Origin: Cokeromyces recurvatus
Lineage: Eukaryota > Mucoromycota > Mucoromycetes > Mucorales > Mucoraceae
Assembly (NCBI RefSeq): GCF_025118155.1
Contig: NW_026251395.1
Coordinates: 248,001-312,000, forward strand
Direction: 5' to 3'
Length of the DNA stretch: 64,000 nt
The notes beneath the pieces are model-generated. The model searched no databases and was not told where the DNA came from. It was given only the letters and a program-made list of their open reading frames with translations. The position numbers were made by a program, and so were the translations under genes. The first letter of the stretch is position 1. Every line of letters starts with the position of its first letter. Positions 1 through 11,984 of the stretch are shown here, piece after piece.

Positions 1-3000
1 GGCCTTGAGGGATAACTAAAGGCTATATCCTTAAAATCAACATCGCCTTCGAGACTACCAACTGATGGCTCAATACCTTCCATTTCTGGATCGATTACAG
101 GCTTACGGTCCATGATGTCAAAAATAGCAATAGCAGCCACTTTAGCTTTACTAAATGTAGAGGTAAAAACAGATCCATGACCGGCTGTTTGAGCGGTAAT
201 CATGATAGACATCATACAGGTGAACATATCAAGAAATTCAATTCGTCCATCCATAATTAGTCGAATACCTGCGTAAAAGGCAACAGCACTGGTATAAATC
301 ATGATACCACGTAAAAGTCCGAAACCAATAGAAGAAAGATAGGCACGACGGATAGCCATCTTGTGCGGTCTTTTATTAGCGAGATCATATCGATCTTCAA
401 AAAATTTTTGACGATTAAGAGCTGTTACAGTTCGTATTTCTTTAATTGCTTCTCCAGCTACTTCACCTGATTGAGCATTAGCTCGTTTTGTACCATCTTC
501 ATAACCCCGATGAATACGAGCTTCTTGAGAAGTAGCACCCAAAATAAAGGGTACCAAACATAATATAATCAATGTTAATATCCAGCTGTAGACAAATGCA
601 ATAACTAAACCAACAATGCATGTAACAGTAACTTGAATAACATCACCCCAGACTTTAGTTACCATTTCATTGACATTCTTGGCATCGACGGCTAATCTGG
701 ATGTAAGTGCACCAGCATGATTTTCATCTTGATCAAAAAATCCAGCCTCCTGCTTCATATAAGTACGAAACACCGCTGCCCTAAGACGTCGAGTATAGTA
801 TTCACCAGCTACTTCAAAGGAAACAACCTGTAAAGCAAATCCAATGAACCCAACAATACCAATAACAACAAATAAAAAGGCATAAAGGTTGATCCCTTTA
901 AAAGGTCCTGTATTATAAAGATCTGAATGACCTGGTATAGTAATGATTGTGATAACTTTGGCAAATAACAAAGAATAAATAGGAAAGATAGCACCAGCAA
1001 TGGCAGCTCCGATACACCCTAATACAAGACGAGGAAATTCTGGTCGCATATCAAATAAGACTCGTTTAACTGGTGCGGATCGTTTCTTGATTTCCTTTTT
1101 ATTCTGTTTTTCACGTTGAATTTTAAGCTCATAAGCATAAAGGTTGTTTTCATTTGTAGCTGTATGTAAGCTACTATATGTATTACTATTGGCAATAGTT
1201 GAAGGTCGTTTTTCATTATTATCAGCATGCTCCATCATCATTACTGAAACGTCTTTTTTGTTGATAATAGTTTGGTTTTTTTTGTGTAGCTTTTGAAGAA
1301 GAAGTTCATCTTCATCTGGCTGATCCTCAAAAGGCTTTTCAGAATCAGAGGTGTTTTTTTGAGCTGCTTTTTGTTGTAAAGCAATTTCTTGTTTTTTGAC
1401 AAGTTCAGCATATATACCACCAAGATGAATGAGTTCTTGATGAGTACCGCTTTCAACAAGTTGCCCATGATTCATAACTACAATAAGATCTGCATTACGA
1501 ATTGTAGAGAGACGATGAGCGATGACAATAGTAGTACGTTTTGCAGAGGCTGCATCTAATGCCTTTTGAACTAATCTTTCGGATTGTGTATCTAATGCAG
1601 ATGTAGCCTGTATACATAACAAAAGGAAAATAAAGTGCTACTAGTAAGCAAAAAAAAAAATAAAAAAAAAAATAAAATATATATAAATATTATTACCTCG
1701 TCTAATAACAAAATAGGTGGGTTCTTCAAAATAGCACGAGCAATTGCGATACGTTGTTTTTGACCTCCAGAAAGCATGCTCCCCTGATCACCTACAAGAG
1801 TATCATAACCATCAGGCAATTTTGAAATAAATGAATGACAATTAGCCTCAGTACAAGCACGTATGAGGTCTTCTTCTGTGACTTTACTATCTTCTGAAAC
1901 ACCTAATAATAGATTTTGACGAATGGACATATTGAACAAAACTGGTTCCTGAGAGACAACGCCCAATTGCTGACGAAGCCATATTAAATCAAGATCCTTA
2001 ATATCGACACCGTCCAGTAAAATGTTACCATTTATAGGGTCATAAAATCGCTGAAGAAGTTGAATAGATGTTGATTTACCAGAACCTGAAGCGCCCACAA
2101 AGGCTACTGTTTGTCCTGGTTTTACTGACAAACATAAGTCTTTTAGAATCACCAAATTTGGTCGAGTAGGATAGCTGAACTTGACATGACGAAATTCAAT
2201 AGCACCCATGAGGTTATCAACAACTTTTCGAGGACCTTGTTCCCTGTTGATTTCAGGGATACGATCAATAGTAGAAAAGATCTTATACGCTGAACCGCAA
2301 GCGCTTGAGACCGCTGATAAATTTGGAGGTAACATCAGTAGTGACATAGCACCGATCATCATACTATAAAACACAACCATCACAGTAGGGCCTTCAATAT
2401 CTCCTTGTCGAATGAGACGACCACCATACCAGAATGTCAAGCCATATGTAGAAAACAAAATGAAGATAAAAGCTCCAAATCCTACACCCAAGACGGTGCC
2501 TCGCTTAATACCAGCTTTTAAAGCTTTATCTAGCTTTTTTTCATAGAGACTGCCGAATCGATCTTGTAGCGAAAATGAATATACAGTACGTATACCCGAA
2601 AAGACTTGTTCAGCGATGGATCCAGCACTTGCATATTCATCTTGAGAACGTAGTGTATATTTAGTAATAAAGTAACCCATAAGAGCACCTGTAAGTCCCA
2701 TTACTGGTATTGTCACTAACATGATTACTATTTTTTTTTTATTTATACATATTTATGTTAATATGTATATTCACATGAAGAAGAAGAAAGAAAAAAAAAT
2801 TTTTTTTCTCTTTTGTTATTGTTTACCTGCTAACCTCCAACCTTCTACAAAAGCAACAATAAAGCCTGTAACGAACTGTACAAGACAAACAATAAATAGA
2901 CCAAACTTTTCTGAAATACCATCCTGAATCAATTGAATATCTGAGCTAAGTCGAGTCACTAAAGAACCATCATCAGCCTTATCAAACCAAGCCATATCCT

Positions 3001-3529
3001 GATACATAATTGAATGCATGTATTTTCTTTTTATTCTCTGCGCTTGGTTCTCTCCAGCCATAATCCAAAAACAATTTGAAATATAAGAAGCAATCATAGT
3101 TGCTGTACCAATATACACAAATATAAGGATGACAGGACGACAAGCATCTAACAATTGGGAAGGCTGTGACAAACTACCAGACAAATCAGTTAAAAGATTA
3201 CCCATAAAGATAATACTTATAGGTTGAATGGCGCCCGTCCCTGCCGAACAAATCACAGCGCAAAAGATAAGAAATAAATCAAATTTAGAAGCAAAGCGAA
3301 AAAGTTTGTGAATAGGAATTGAGTTTTCTTTGCGCTTATAAATTTTCGAGATAAGTTGTGGTATTAGAGGAATACGTTTAAGACGTATAAATTTGTGTTT
3401 TTTGCCGGTTATAATATCGAGCTCTTCTTGTGAGGGGATGGGTAATATATTTGTAATTATAGAAGCGTTATCCGGTGCTATAGGGAATGATGGTGCAGTG
3501 CCTTCATGTTCTGCATTTAAATCTGTCAT
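1..3529 (-). CDS. ABC transporter, subfamily B (P-glycoprotein/MDR type), 3' end cut by window
   Basis: Full-size membrane exporter of the P-glycoprotein/Ste6 family; about 1113 residues are visible. Exons (minus): 3529-2827, 2727-1697, 1607-<1; the joins restore GWRLA-VIMLV and LLLDE-ATSALD. Order: N-terminal tail, TMD1 (about residues 75-390), NBD1 with Walker [10 protein letters not shown] (about 455), Q-loop VSQEP, signature LSGGQKQR, Walker B ILLLDE and an IAHR switch histidine, a charged linker, then TMD2. Sequence stops at FSYPSR, just before the second Walker A, so NBD2 is outside the window. Start chosen at the first ATG of the long first exon. The family pumps lipids, drugs or peptides across membranes using ATP; the substrate cannot be told from sequence. 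A Ste6-like pheromone exporter is possible but unsupported. Confidence 0.95.
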
Positions 3530-5237
3530 ATTATTAAATAGGTATAAGTATGTAAATATAATTAAGTGTAATTAACAAAACAAAAAATGTCATTTTTTAT
3601 GTTTAATTTATATTGAATTCTTTTTTTTTTATATTTTGTTGCATAAAAAGCTTAATTTCCAAACGGGAAGAGACGGCCTTTAATGCTTAGCTAAACAATA
3701 GTCAAAATGAGCCGGATATTTAATAGTATAATATATTATAGTCTTTGTTTTATAATTCTATCACACGATATTTCATATTATATGCCAATATTTTTTAAAT
3801 AATAAAAATATCTATGGAGACAAGCTAATATTTAAAGTCTATGTGTACATAATTCATACGTATAATCAAGATGTATTTATTTAAAGTGTTATTTATCAAA
3901 AACCATGCTACGTATATCTATATAATGATCCTTTTACACATACATTCGGTGTAACGAATCCCGTCAAATATATTCTATGTAGAAAAACAAAAAGAAAAAA
4001 AAATTCTTTCTAAATGATATCACATATACTAAAAAATCAATTTTAATTCAATACTCAACTTTATATAATACACTTTATTTACAGTAATATAATGAAATAC
4101 AACAAAATATAATTAATAACGAGTTTATTGATTTATTTTTATTCGTCGGTTGCTATAACTATCAACACTGATACTTTTATTATTCAAAAGACTTGAATAA
4201 AAAATTAGTCGTATAAATTTATCCCGGTTAATGGTATAAAAATGTGCCATGATTCATTATTGGTTCAAGCTAGGAAATTTATTTATAATAGTGCATGTTT
4301 TCTTTAATAAAAAAAAATATACAAATATACAAAACCTGATTAATAGATATGTATTTAATTACGATCAAATAAAGTATCTTGGAAGTAATGTTTTTTCTTT
4401 CAATATGTTCGAATGTTGAAATGCTTTTACATATTCAAAAATAATATTCGGTTAGCATTCATTTATTTTTGTTTGAAAAAAAAAAAAAGATATAAATAAT
4501 CTCTATAAGATAAACTAAAAAGTGATTTTGGTTCTGTATATACAATATCAAAAGTCATAATTATCCTTACCATTAGCCTATTTTTATTAATACTATCTCT
4601 TACTAACATTCCGTTGATAGTTTATTCTCAGAATATCGCCTTTTGTAGTATGTATTGAACTTTTTAATAATATTTCATCATTATATCATAAAAGGATTGT
4701 TACTGTTATATTTTATAATTGTTCTCGACTATTCGATTTATATATCTATTTATGATACTATCGGTACCTCTCCTGTATAAATAATAGCTAATAAAGCCTG
4801 TATTTATTACCTATTTTGTTGTAGCAGGTTATTCTATTCAGAATTAACTTCACTTTTTTTAAGAACAGATATTTTTTTTCTTTTACTTTAATTCCTCGTT
4901 TTTCTGCTTATACTGTCTAACTGTATAAGAGAGTAAAAAAGGAAGAGTAATATTTTATAAATGTACAGAATTGTTCCAAAAATTTTCAAACATCTTTATA
5001 GACTTTTGTTTTTTATTAATTTGCCAGTATCGATAAAATACATGTATATGTTTGGTCAATAATGATATTATATACATAATAGAAAGCTTATGTCTTAATA
5101 TGCATACTTAAAATTTAAAAAAATATATATTCTTTATCTTATTAGTTTTATTCCTATAATATCATAAAATAGTTTGATAATAAAAGGCTACTATGCAAAT
5201 TAAGTTTATGCTATATGAAATAGTCATACTTTATAGA
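3530..5237. other. Gene-free AT-rich spacer
   Basis: About 1.7 kb of AT-rich DNA upstream of the ABC transporter. It has many stops in all frames and no recognisable protein, RNA gene or repeat array. The transporter promoter should lie at the low-coordinate end. Confidence 0.5.
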
Positions 5238-5977
5238 TTATTGCACTAGTTTATTACGTTGCCTGCATATTAAATCAACAATAGTTCCTTTTAATTCATG
5301 GTATTTATATGCTTCATGAACCTACAAATATTTCATTTTAATTAGAAAAAACGAGAATAGTAGAACTTTGCTCATGAGTGAATCTGTAATTTTTTGATTT
5401 AATGAAAGTCAAAAAGTGACAGCATTACCTTTTCTCGAATGACTTGCATTTTTATAATCAAACTCTTTGTTTCAACTTGTGAAACTAAATAAGTTGATGG
5501 TGTTTTCTCAAATATAATACTATTTAACAAGTTTACAAATTCCTCTTCAAGGTCTTACGGTAGCTGAATAAATAGATATAACATCAACATCCTCATTATC
5601 ATTAGTATAACTTAATATAGTAAATTCAGTGATTGAAGAGCTCTCTTGGTTTTCTTCAGTAGGAGTAAGACTTAAAGATACTTGTTGTTTCTGTATTCCA
5701 TCTCTAGAAGCAGAGTCAGAGTCGGTAGATACAAGTTGATTTTGCATTTTATCTTCAAAGATAGAGTCAGGCGATAATTGTGATTTTTGCTTTTCATTTA
5801 TCCATTTTGGAACAGCTTCATAGAGTTCGTTTTTACTTGGTAAATCAACTTCAAATTCATTTTCAAGTGCCTCTTTTATTAAGCTACATTTCATGTTTAG
5901 AAAAGAAGAATTCGTTATTAAAGAATTCATAGTTCTGCTAACGTAAGAACAGCATATTTTTATCATTCTTTCATGAT

Positions 5978-6010
<33 letters not shown>

Positions 6011-6591
6011 CAATAGGTGTTAATAATTAATTCAACACTATACTATACTCATGCATATTATTGAGATCTACCTGAAAATCCTCGCATTTTTCAATCTTCG
6101 ACGTAAGTAGTGGAATGTACTCTCACATAAATTTTTCATCTTAAGTTTATCCTCTTCTAATAAAACTTCAAATGTATCGCCCATAGTGTCAAAATCAATA
6201 GTAAATTTACATATGAAAAATCGAGCAGTTTACTAAAAACTTCCGGATTAATACCTTTAAGAGTTATCGTATTTGTTTTTATTTTTCTTTTCAAATAATG
6301 ATGCTAATATGGATGATGCAGTTGCCAAAACCACCTTATAATCATGAAATATGATTGGATTGTTATTACTTTCTTCTTCTTCTTCAAAACAAATAGTAAC
6401 ATTCGAAAACTTGTTTGAATTTTTAAGAAAACAACTAAGGGTTAAGCTAATAGTTTTTTTTTGTTAAGGTTGTCAAATAGAGTATTCGCTTTGGAAATAA
6501 GTTAGAATCAAGTTTAGTTCGTTAGATGATTCCACATAAACATGTAATACAGATAGGCCAGTGAAATCTTGGAATCCTTTGCTATTATCAT
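5238..6591 (-). pseudogene. MATH/BTB-POZ/BACK protein, broken by several frameshifts
   Basis: Pieces of one BTB-BACK protein appear in order on the minus strand but in different frames. About 6591-6480: a MATH-end-like piece with GFQDFTGLSVLHVYVE. About 6440-6270: BTB start, with FSNVTICFEE and YKVVLATASSILASLFEK. About 6270-6220: TLKGINPEVFSKLLDF in a second frame. About 6215-6075: IDFDTMGDTFEVLLEEDKLK in a third. 5999-5547: BACK-like helices (DLPSKNELYEAVPKWI). Then after another break, EEEFVNLLNSIIFEKTPST, and a last exon starting VHEAYKYHELKGTIVDL and ending near 5238. The last intron still has good splice sites, so this is not a processed copy. BTB proteins usually act as dimerising Cullin-3 adaptors. 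At least three one-base breaks argue for a pseudogene; assembly errors at homopolymers are the alternative. Confidence 0.65.
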
Positions 6592-6903
6592 CTTATATAC
6601 AAACACTTAAACTTATAAATTATGACAGAATTCTAATTAATATACATATTTACTTTCTCTAAAGCAAGCTTTATATAGCGCTATAATGATGAAATAAGTA
6701 ATATTGTATAACTGTAAGTACAAAGTGTACTATATTCATTTTAATATAAATCATTTTACAATTAGAAATAGGGTTAAGAGGGTAGCTCCAACTATAGTAA
6801 CTTCATGTGTTGATAGTAAAACGGACAATCTTTTGTACACCATATAAATAACTAGGAAACTCTTGACATAGGCCAAATTAACAAGATATATTATATTATT
6901 AAA

Positions 6904-6947
<44 letters not shown>

Positions 6948-7358
6948 AAAAAGTTTGAATAGAGTATTTATAAGTTAGTTTTTATATTCACTTTTAAGTT
7001 TTTAATAGTACATTTGTCAAGTATCAAATATTATTTCAATCCATCAAAGTCATAAAAAGGACTTTTTTTTTATCTTTTACCAGTAGTAGAAAATATTAAC
7101 CATCCAAGTATCAATGAATGAATTGTTTATTATTTGTCCTAAAATAGCTTCTTTTAAAAAAAATTATGAATGTTGTTGATTCCAATAACTTGAGCAGACA
7201 TCTTCGTATGTACAATTAAAGCATATTAATTCAATCTAGCTACTCCTTTTATGCATATCATCAATTTATCTTATCACGCGTTTCCCCTCTCCCCTCTCCC
7301 ACTCCCCCTATTTTTTTGGCGTTTAATATTTTACGAAAATAATAATAATAAAATAAAA

Positions 7359-7393
<35 letters not shown>

Positions 7394-7510
7394 AAAAAAA
7401 AAAAAAGGCTATTTATATATTTGTTTGCAGTAATAATATGATACATATATAATTTACGTTTAGTAGAAGAGAGGAAAAAAAAAAATAGGTATAATGTATA
7501 TTGGACTATA
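6592..7510. other. AT-rich spacer with two long A runs
   Basis: No gene seen. It contains an A run at 6907-6944, a second interrupted A-rich run around 7362-7406, and a C/T-rich stretch at about 7285-7310. Confidence 0.5.
6907..6944. repeat. Poly(A) tract, about 38 bases
   Basis: Uninterrupted A run in the spacer upstream of the broken BTB gene. No target-site duplication or retroelement is seen next to it. Confidence 0.9.
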
Positions 7511-8225
7511 CTAACGAGCACTGACAAAGGAATGTAAGTCTGACTGAATGTCTTTATCACTTTCTTCATCAGTAGAGTTAAAATGATCTTCAATATACTC
7601 TTCATCCTGAAAAATATCATCAAAATAAGGTTCATTTTCATATTGCCATTGTCTCTCGGTAACGGTATTATGTACACTATGATGCACAATTTCCTCTGTA
7701 TTGTCTTCAGCATATACAGATATTTCATAGTTATCTTCTTCATCAGATGATAACGTATCATTTAATGATTCCCTCAAATCTGGGCCTATATAGCTTGACC
7801 CAGGTCTACGTGAAGGAAGAGGTGGGGGTTGTTGAGTAGTAGTTGTAGTTGTAGTAGTAGTAGTAGCTGCTCTACGGTTAGGTATAGTAAGTTCTGCACA
7901 AGACATCATCAGTGGCTTTAGGTAATTGATATATGAGGCTCGAACTGTAGGATGAGGACATTGTATTAAAATCTAATATTAAACGAATTTAAAGATGATA
8001 AATTAACTCTTTTGCTTTTCTGGGTCTACACTAATATATATCTATATATATATATATTACCTTTGAAATTTTATCAAATCCAGAAAGCATAAGTTCAACT
8101 CTCATCTTTTCTTGTTCATATTCATCATAGTAGCCCATGTAAGACGTAGGCTGTGTGGTGACCACAGTACGAATAAGGCGAAGATGTGTAACCTTATAAA
8201 TCATTAAAAATTAGTTTATGATTTC

Positions 8226-8258
<33 letters not shown>

Positions 8259-10299
8259 CAACTTACAATGTAGTCAACAACACCTTCTTCAGTCATTACA
8301 GCTCCAGCTTCTTCAGGATCATTATTACTTGCAGCAGCCTCTTGCTCTGTCAAGTTTTGTCTTGCTTTAATCTGTCGGTATGCACTTTTAAAATCATAAT
8401 TTAAAACTTGAGCAAGAAACGTGATGGTCTCAATATGCTTTTCTACTGTATAATGAAGTTCACGCATCCAAGCTGTATAACGGGGTCTGAGTTCATTTTG
8501 ATCCCATTCATACTCTTTACCAATGACTTGTCCATTTGGATCATTTTCCATAATCATTTGTAGAATTTCTTTAGGATCCGTCTTGAGCGTGATAGGGAAT
8601 GGTGAAGTATGTTTAGAATGACTCTTTTTATCAGTATCATCAACAACAAGCTTATCTGACGGTCGATCTAGTAAGAGACGACGAAGGACATCATAGCCAT
8701 GTACATACTCTGTAGTGGAACTTGTTTGTATAGTAGCCAAAGTACACATCAAGTTAAGTAATAAGCTACGTGTACTTATTTCTAGACCATATACTTGTTT
8801 TAGTTTCTTATTCGCTGGACCAAATAAAATATCACGAACATGGTATAACGCAATTGGATTTCGAAGAACAATTTGTGTACCCATTGACTATTACGTCAAA
8901 ATAATTAGTTGAAAAAAAAACATAATAAATATGGAGTGAGAAGAGGGGAGAATTTGTTTCCCTTTACCTCATGAGTCATAATTGTTTTTAAACATTTTCC
9001 AAGATGCTGTATAATTCGATTATCATTTGGCATTCTATAGTTTATGAATAATTGGTACCTGAAGAATATAATATATGTATATGTATATATATATATATGT
9101 ATATACCTTTTAGGAGCTTCCTTCATTTGCTTGAATAAATTTGCAATAGCTTCATATCCACCTAATGACAAAAATTCACTTGTCCAACTAAATTTAAGAA
9201 GGGAAGAAAGGGAATTAAGCGGGTTATTAGTCTCTTTATCTCTCTCTCTCTTTATTATTATTATGTTTCGTTTTGTATAAGAACAAAGATAATGTCTTAC
9301 CTAACAACAACACTTCTCAAAAAGACACGAAGATCTAAAACTTCAGAGTCTTCTAAATCTCTCACATGTGTTTCTCGAAGCAAATTAACAAAATATTCTG
9401 GAGTTGATTTCAACTTACTCCTTGATGTATGGGTATATGAGTCAGGTAAACCAGAACGACGATATCTTCCAGGTGCTGTATAGGCCTTTTTGAGATTACC
9501 CGAGTATTCTGAATTCAATGTATCATTATAATCAAACGAAGAGTTAAGAAATGGATGGTCACTCCTTTTTGTCTTTGTTTTAAGACCAAAAGTGGCTCTT
9601 AATGAAAAGGAAGGTCCAATATGTGAAAAAGTCGAATTCTTTTTAAGTAATGCTGGAGATCGTGATGAACGCAGTAACATTTCCTTTTGCTCTACTGTCA
9701 AATTATTCACATTATTGATGTGATCTGCTGAAGGTGCATATTCTCTCTATAATATAAATATATATATAATGGAATGAATAATGAAATACAAATTTTAATA
9801 TATCCCATTCATATAGAAATAAATTAAATGTTACCAGTAATAACTTAAATTGTGCCTCAACATCTTCAATCTTTTGAGGTGAAAGAGCTGGAGGCGTTAG
9901 CTTTCTCTGTGGTATTGGAGATGAAGGCATGGTCGAGTTTAATGAAGGATGATGTGGTGGCGTTGGCGGAGTCGGAGTAGGTAAATGTACGATTGGGTTA
10001 TCTAGTTGCACTGTTTTCAATGGAGCAGGAACATTTGTATTTGAATGATAAACTGAGCGTCGAGATTGAAGAGAAGAATACATAGAGTCTACACAAGAAG
10101 CATTCCTATCTTCATTTAATATTGAATTTGTTTGAGAAGGTTGAGTATTATTTTCAAAATTATTTCCAGATTTTTTTTTGCCGCCTCCAAATAATGTAGA
10201 GACTCTGTCTAATAATCGATGTTGAGTTTGTTGACTAGAAGGTCCTGGTGAACCATAAGAAGTTGACCGATGATCTACGAAAATGGGAGAAGATGCCAT
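7511..10299 (-). CDS. GBD/FH3 domain protein (formin-like N-terminus without FH1/FH2)
   Basis: Seven exons (minus): 10299-9835, 9746-9301, 9187-9107, 9058-8968, 8887-8267, 8192-8061, 7972-7511; total 2298 bases, 765 residues, all in phase. Residues 1-150 are Ser/Pro-rich and disordered. The middle matches the Rho-GTPase-binding/FH3 armadillo region of formins: TPEYFVNLLRETHVRDLEDS, then WTSEFLSLGGYEAIANLF, then CLKTIMTHESMGTQIVL. FH3-like helices follow, through VTHLRLIRTVVT and CPHPTVRASYINYLKPLM. The C-terminus has poly-Thr, a short PPPLPSRRPG proline motif and an acidic tail. There is no FH1 or FH2, so it should not polymerise actin itself. A Rho/Cdc42 effector or scaffold role at growing tips is inference. 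Start is the first ATG after a stop-rich, A-rich leader. Confidence 0.88.
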
Positions 10300-10703
10300 T
10301 TTAATGATTTATTTCGAGTTATATATATGTTTATTAAAAAAAAAAAGAAAAAAGAAAGAAAAAAAAAGAAAGAGAGAAAACGTTTTCATTTTTTCCTTTA
10401 ATTCTGAATGAAAAAAAAAAAAAAGGAAAAATGTTTCCAATTTTGGATATTAACACAACAAATATCTTTTTTAGATTATTCAATATTTTAATTGGATAAT
10501 TATAACCTATGCAAGTTTATGATAATATAAAGTAATATATGCATGTATATTCTACAATATAACGATACTTTAATACAAAGATAGATAAAAATTTTAATAA
10601 AATAGGATAAAGTAAAAAAAAAAAAAAAAAAAAAAAATACATATTATATTTATAGATTTAAAAGAAAAAAAAAAAAAAGACATATTTACAAAATGAATAA
10701 AAT
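10300..10703. other. Spacer with A/G-rich leader
   Basis: Purine-rich tract 10334-10435 just upstream of the GBD/FH3 start, then AT-rich DNA with an A run around 10614-10637. No gene seen. Confidence 0.5.
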
Positions 10704-11399
10704 TTAAGAGGATATAGATTTCTTTGATTTCAAAGAAGAGTTACAGCCATTCTTAATCTTTGGGATTGACTTCAGCCATTTAGGATTATTACTTGAAGTA
10801 GTAAACGATAAAGAAGATGACTGAGTGATATTATTTTCATTAATAAACGATAAATTGGGTATCTCTTGACTATCTTCAGGTGTTATGGGTGATTCTTCCA
10901 TACAAGATAAAGGAGTGTCTAACATAGTATTATTGGTATTAGGGATTGGACGCAGATTAAGCTTTTGAACAAGTGGGCTTTTCCTATGACGATAATAGCC
11001 ACGAAATAGAGTATTATCATTATGATTCTTTTCTAATTCTGAAATAAGTGAAGGATCATTGATAGCTCCTAGTTTAGCTTCTATTTTAGTTTTGAAGTCA
11101 ATGAACCCAGTTGTATTCATCGCTTTTCTTGCTCTTCCTGGCCAACCATCATCAAAAAACACACTTTTCGTTGTTGCATTCATATTATCATATTCTGCCT
11201 CATATTCATAAACAGTAGGAGGATCTGTAGAGAATCTGACCTTCTTTATTGCTTTCTTCTCTTTTATATTACTTGCTTTCAAAATATCTTGATAGAATTT
11301 AGCAAGATCGATACGACGAGTCTTTCCATAATAACTCGACGGCCAAGCTGTTAAATCCATTTCTGTTTCATTATATAAAGTATTTATTTGCGTTGCCAT
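10704..11399 (-). CDS. Hypothetical protein with a PP1-docking-like KKVRFS motif
   Basis: Single-exon, 231 residues, family not recognised. Around residues 52-65 it has KKVRFSTDPPTVYEYE; [K/R]VxF preceded by basic residues is the classic docking motif for protein phosphatase 1. A second conserved-looking block is FFDDGWPGRARKAMN (about 81-95), and the C-terminal half is Ser/Asn-rich and disordered, ending in a lysine/serine-rich tail. No signal peptide or membrane segment. It could be a PP1 regulatory or targeting subunit; that is inference from one short motif. Start is the only in-frame ATG and is preceded by stop-rich AT DNA. Confidence 0.7.
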   Translation of the reverse strand: MATQINTLYNETEMDLTAWPSSYYGKTRRIDLAKFYQDILKASNIKEKKAIKKVRFSTDPPTVYEYEAEYDNMNATTKSVFFDDGWPGRARKAMNTTGFIDFKTKIEAKLGAINDPSLISELEKNHNDNTLFRGYYRHRKSPLVQKLNLRPIPNTNNTMLDTPLSCMEESPITPEDSQEIPNLSFINENNITQSSSLSFTTSSNNPKWLKSIPKIKNGCNSSLKSKKSISS

Positions 11400-11984
11400 T
11401 TTTAAAATATTAATAATAAAAATAAAAGAAGAAGAAAAAAAAAGCCAAAAGACTTCAAATTTTATTTTATATTTATTTATATTATTTTAATTATAGAAAA
11501 ATGGAAAAAAAAATAAAAGGAGGAGTAGGAGGAGGAGATTTTATTTAAAAAAGACCATATAAAATTTAAATAATAAGGGAGTTGGGATTAGAAAGAAAAA
11601 AGGAGGGGAATTATACCAAGTTATCTAATGTCATGAATTATATAATGATTTTGATTGGTTAATTTTTATTCATGTACTAACTATTAATGTAAAATACACA
11701 CTATGGAAGAAGGAAAAAAAAAATAGTATGACAAGCTTTGTTGAATATAACTATTCTTTTTTCCACGTGCAGTATAGATTTTAAATTGGTTGGTGTTGTA
11801 TCTATTTAGTTTATTAGCATAAACCCTTTTAAAAAATCAAATAGGGATATAATAATTTATCCATGTAATATTACGTATTTTATGTTCTATATATATATAT
11901 TATATAAATATATACATATTATATTGTAATGTTTATTCAATATTTATTTATATGTATTTATTTATATAGAAAAAAGTTCATTCT
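11400..11984. other. AT-rich spacer; no bromodomain exon seen
   Basis: Lies between the SNF2 stop codon and the start of the next minus-strand gene. I checked it for a bromodomain exon that would complete a canonical SNF2 protein and saw none. It contains TA-rich runs near 11880-11930. Confidence 0.5.

Noticed and set aside
809..1468. Three short minus-strand frames within the ABC transporter
   Set aside because: Exon 3 of the transporter reads open in another frame from 1607 to the window edge and matches ABCB proteins throughout.
6907..6944. Poly(A) run as the tail of a retroposed copy of the BTB gene
   Set aside because: The broken gene still has an intron and the run is upstream of it, so it cannot be its tail.
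7261..7761. 166-codon minus-strand frame overlapping the 3' end of the GBD/FH3 gene
   Set aside because: It is out of frame with the last exon and dominated by Phe runs from A/T tracts.
9044..9280. Plus-strand 78-codon frame
   Set aside because: Covers TA repeats and introns of the minus-strand GBD/FH3 gene; no protein-like composition.
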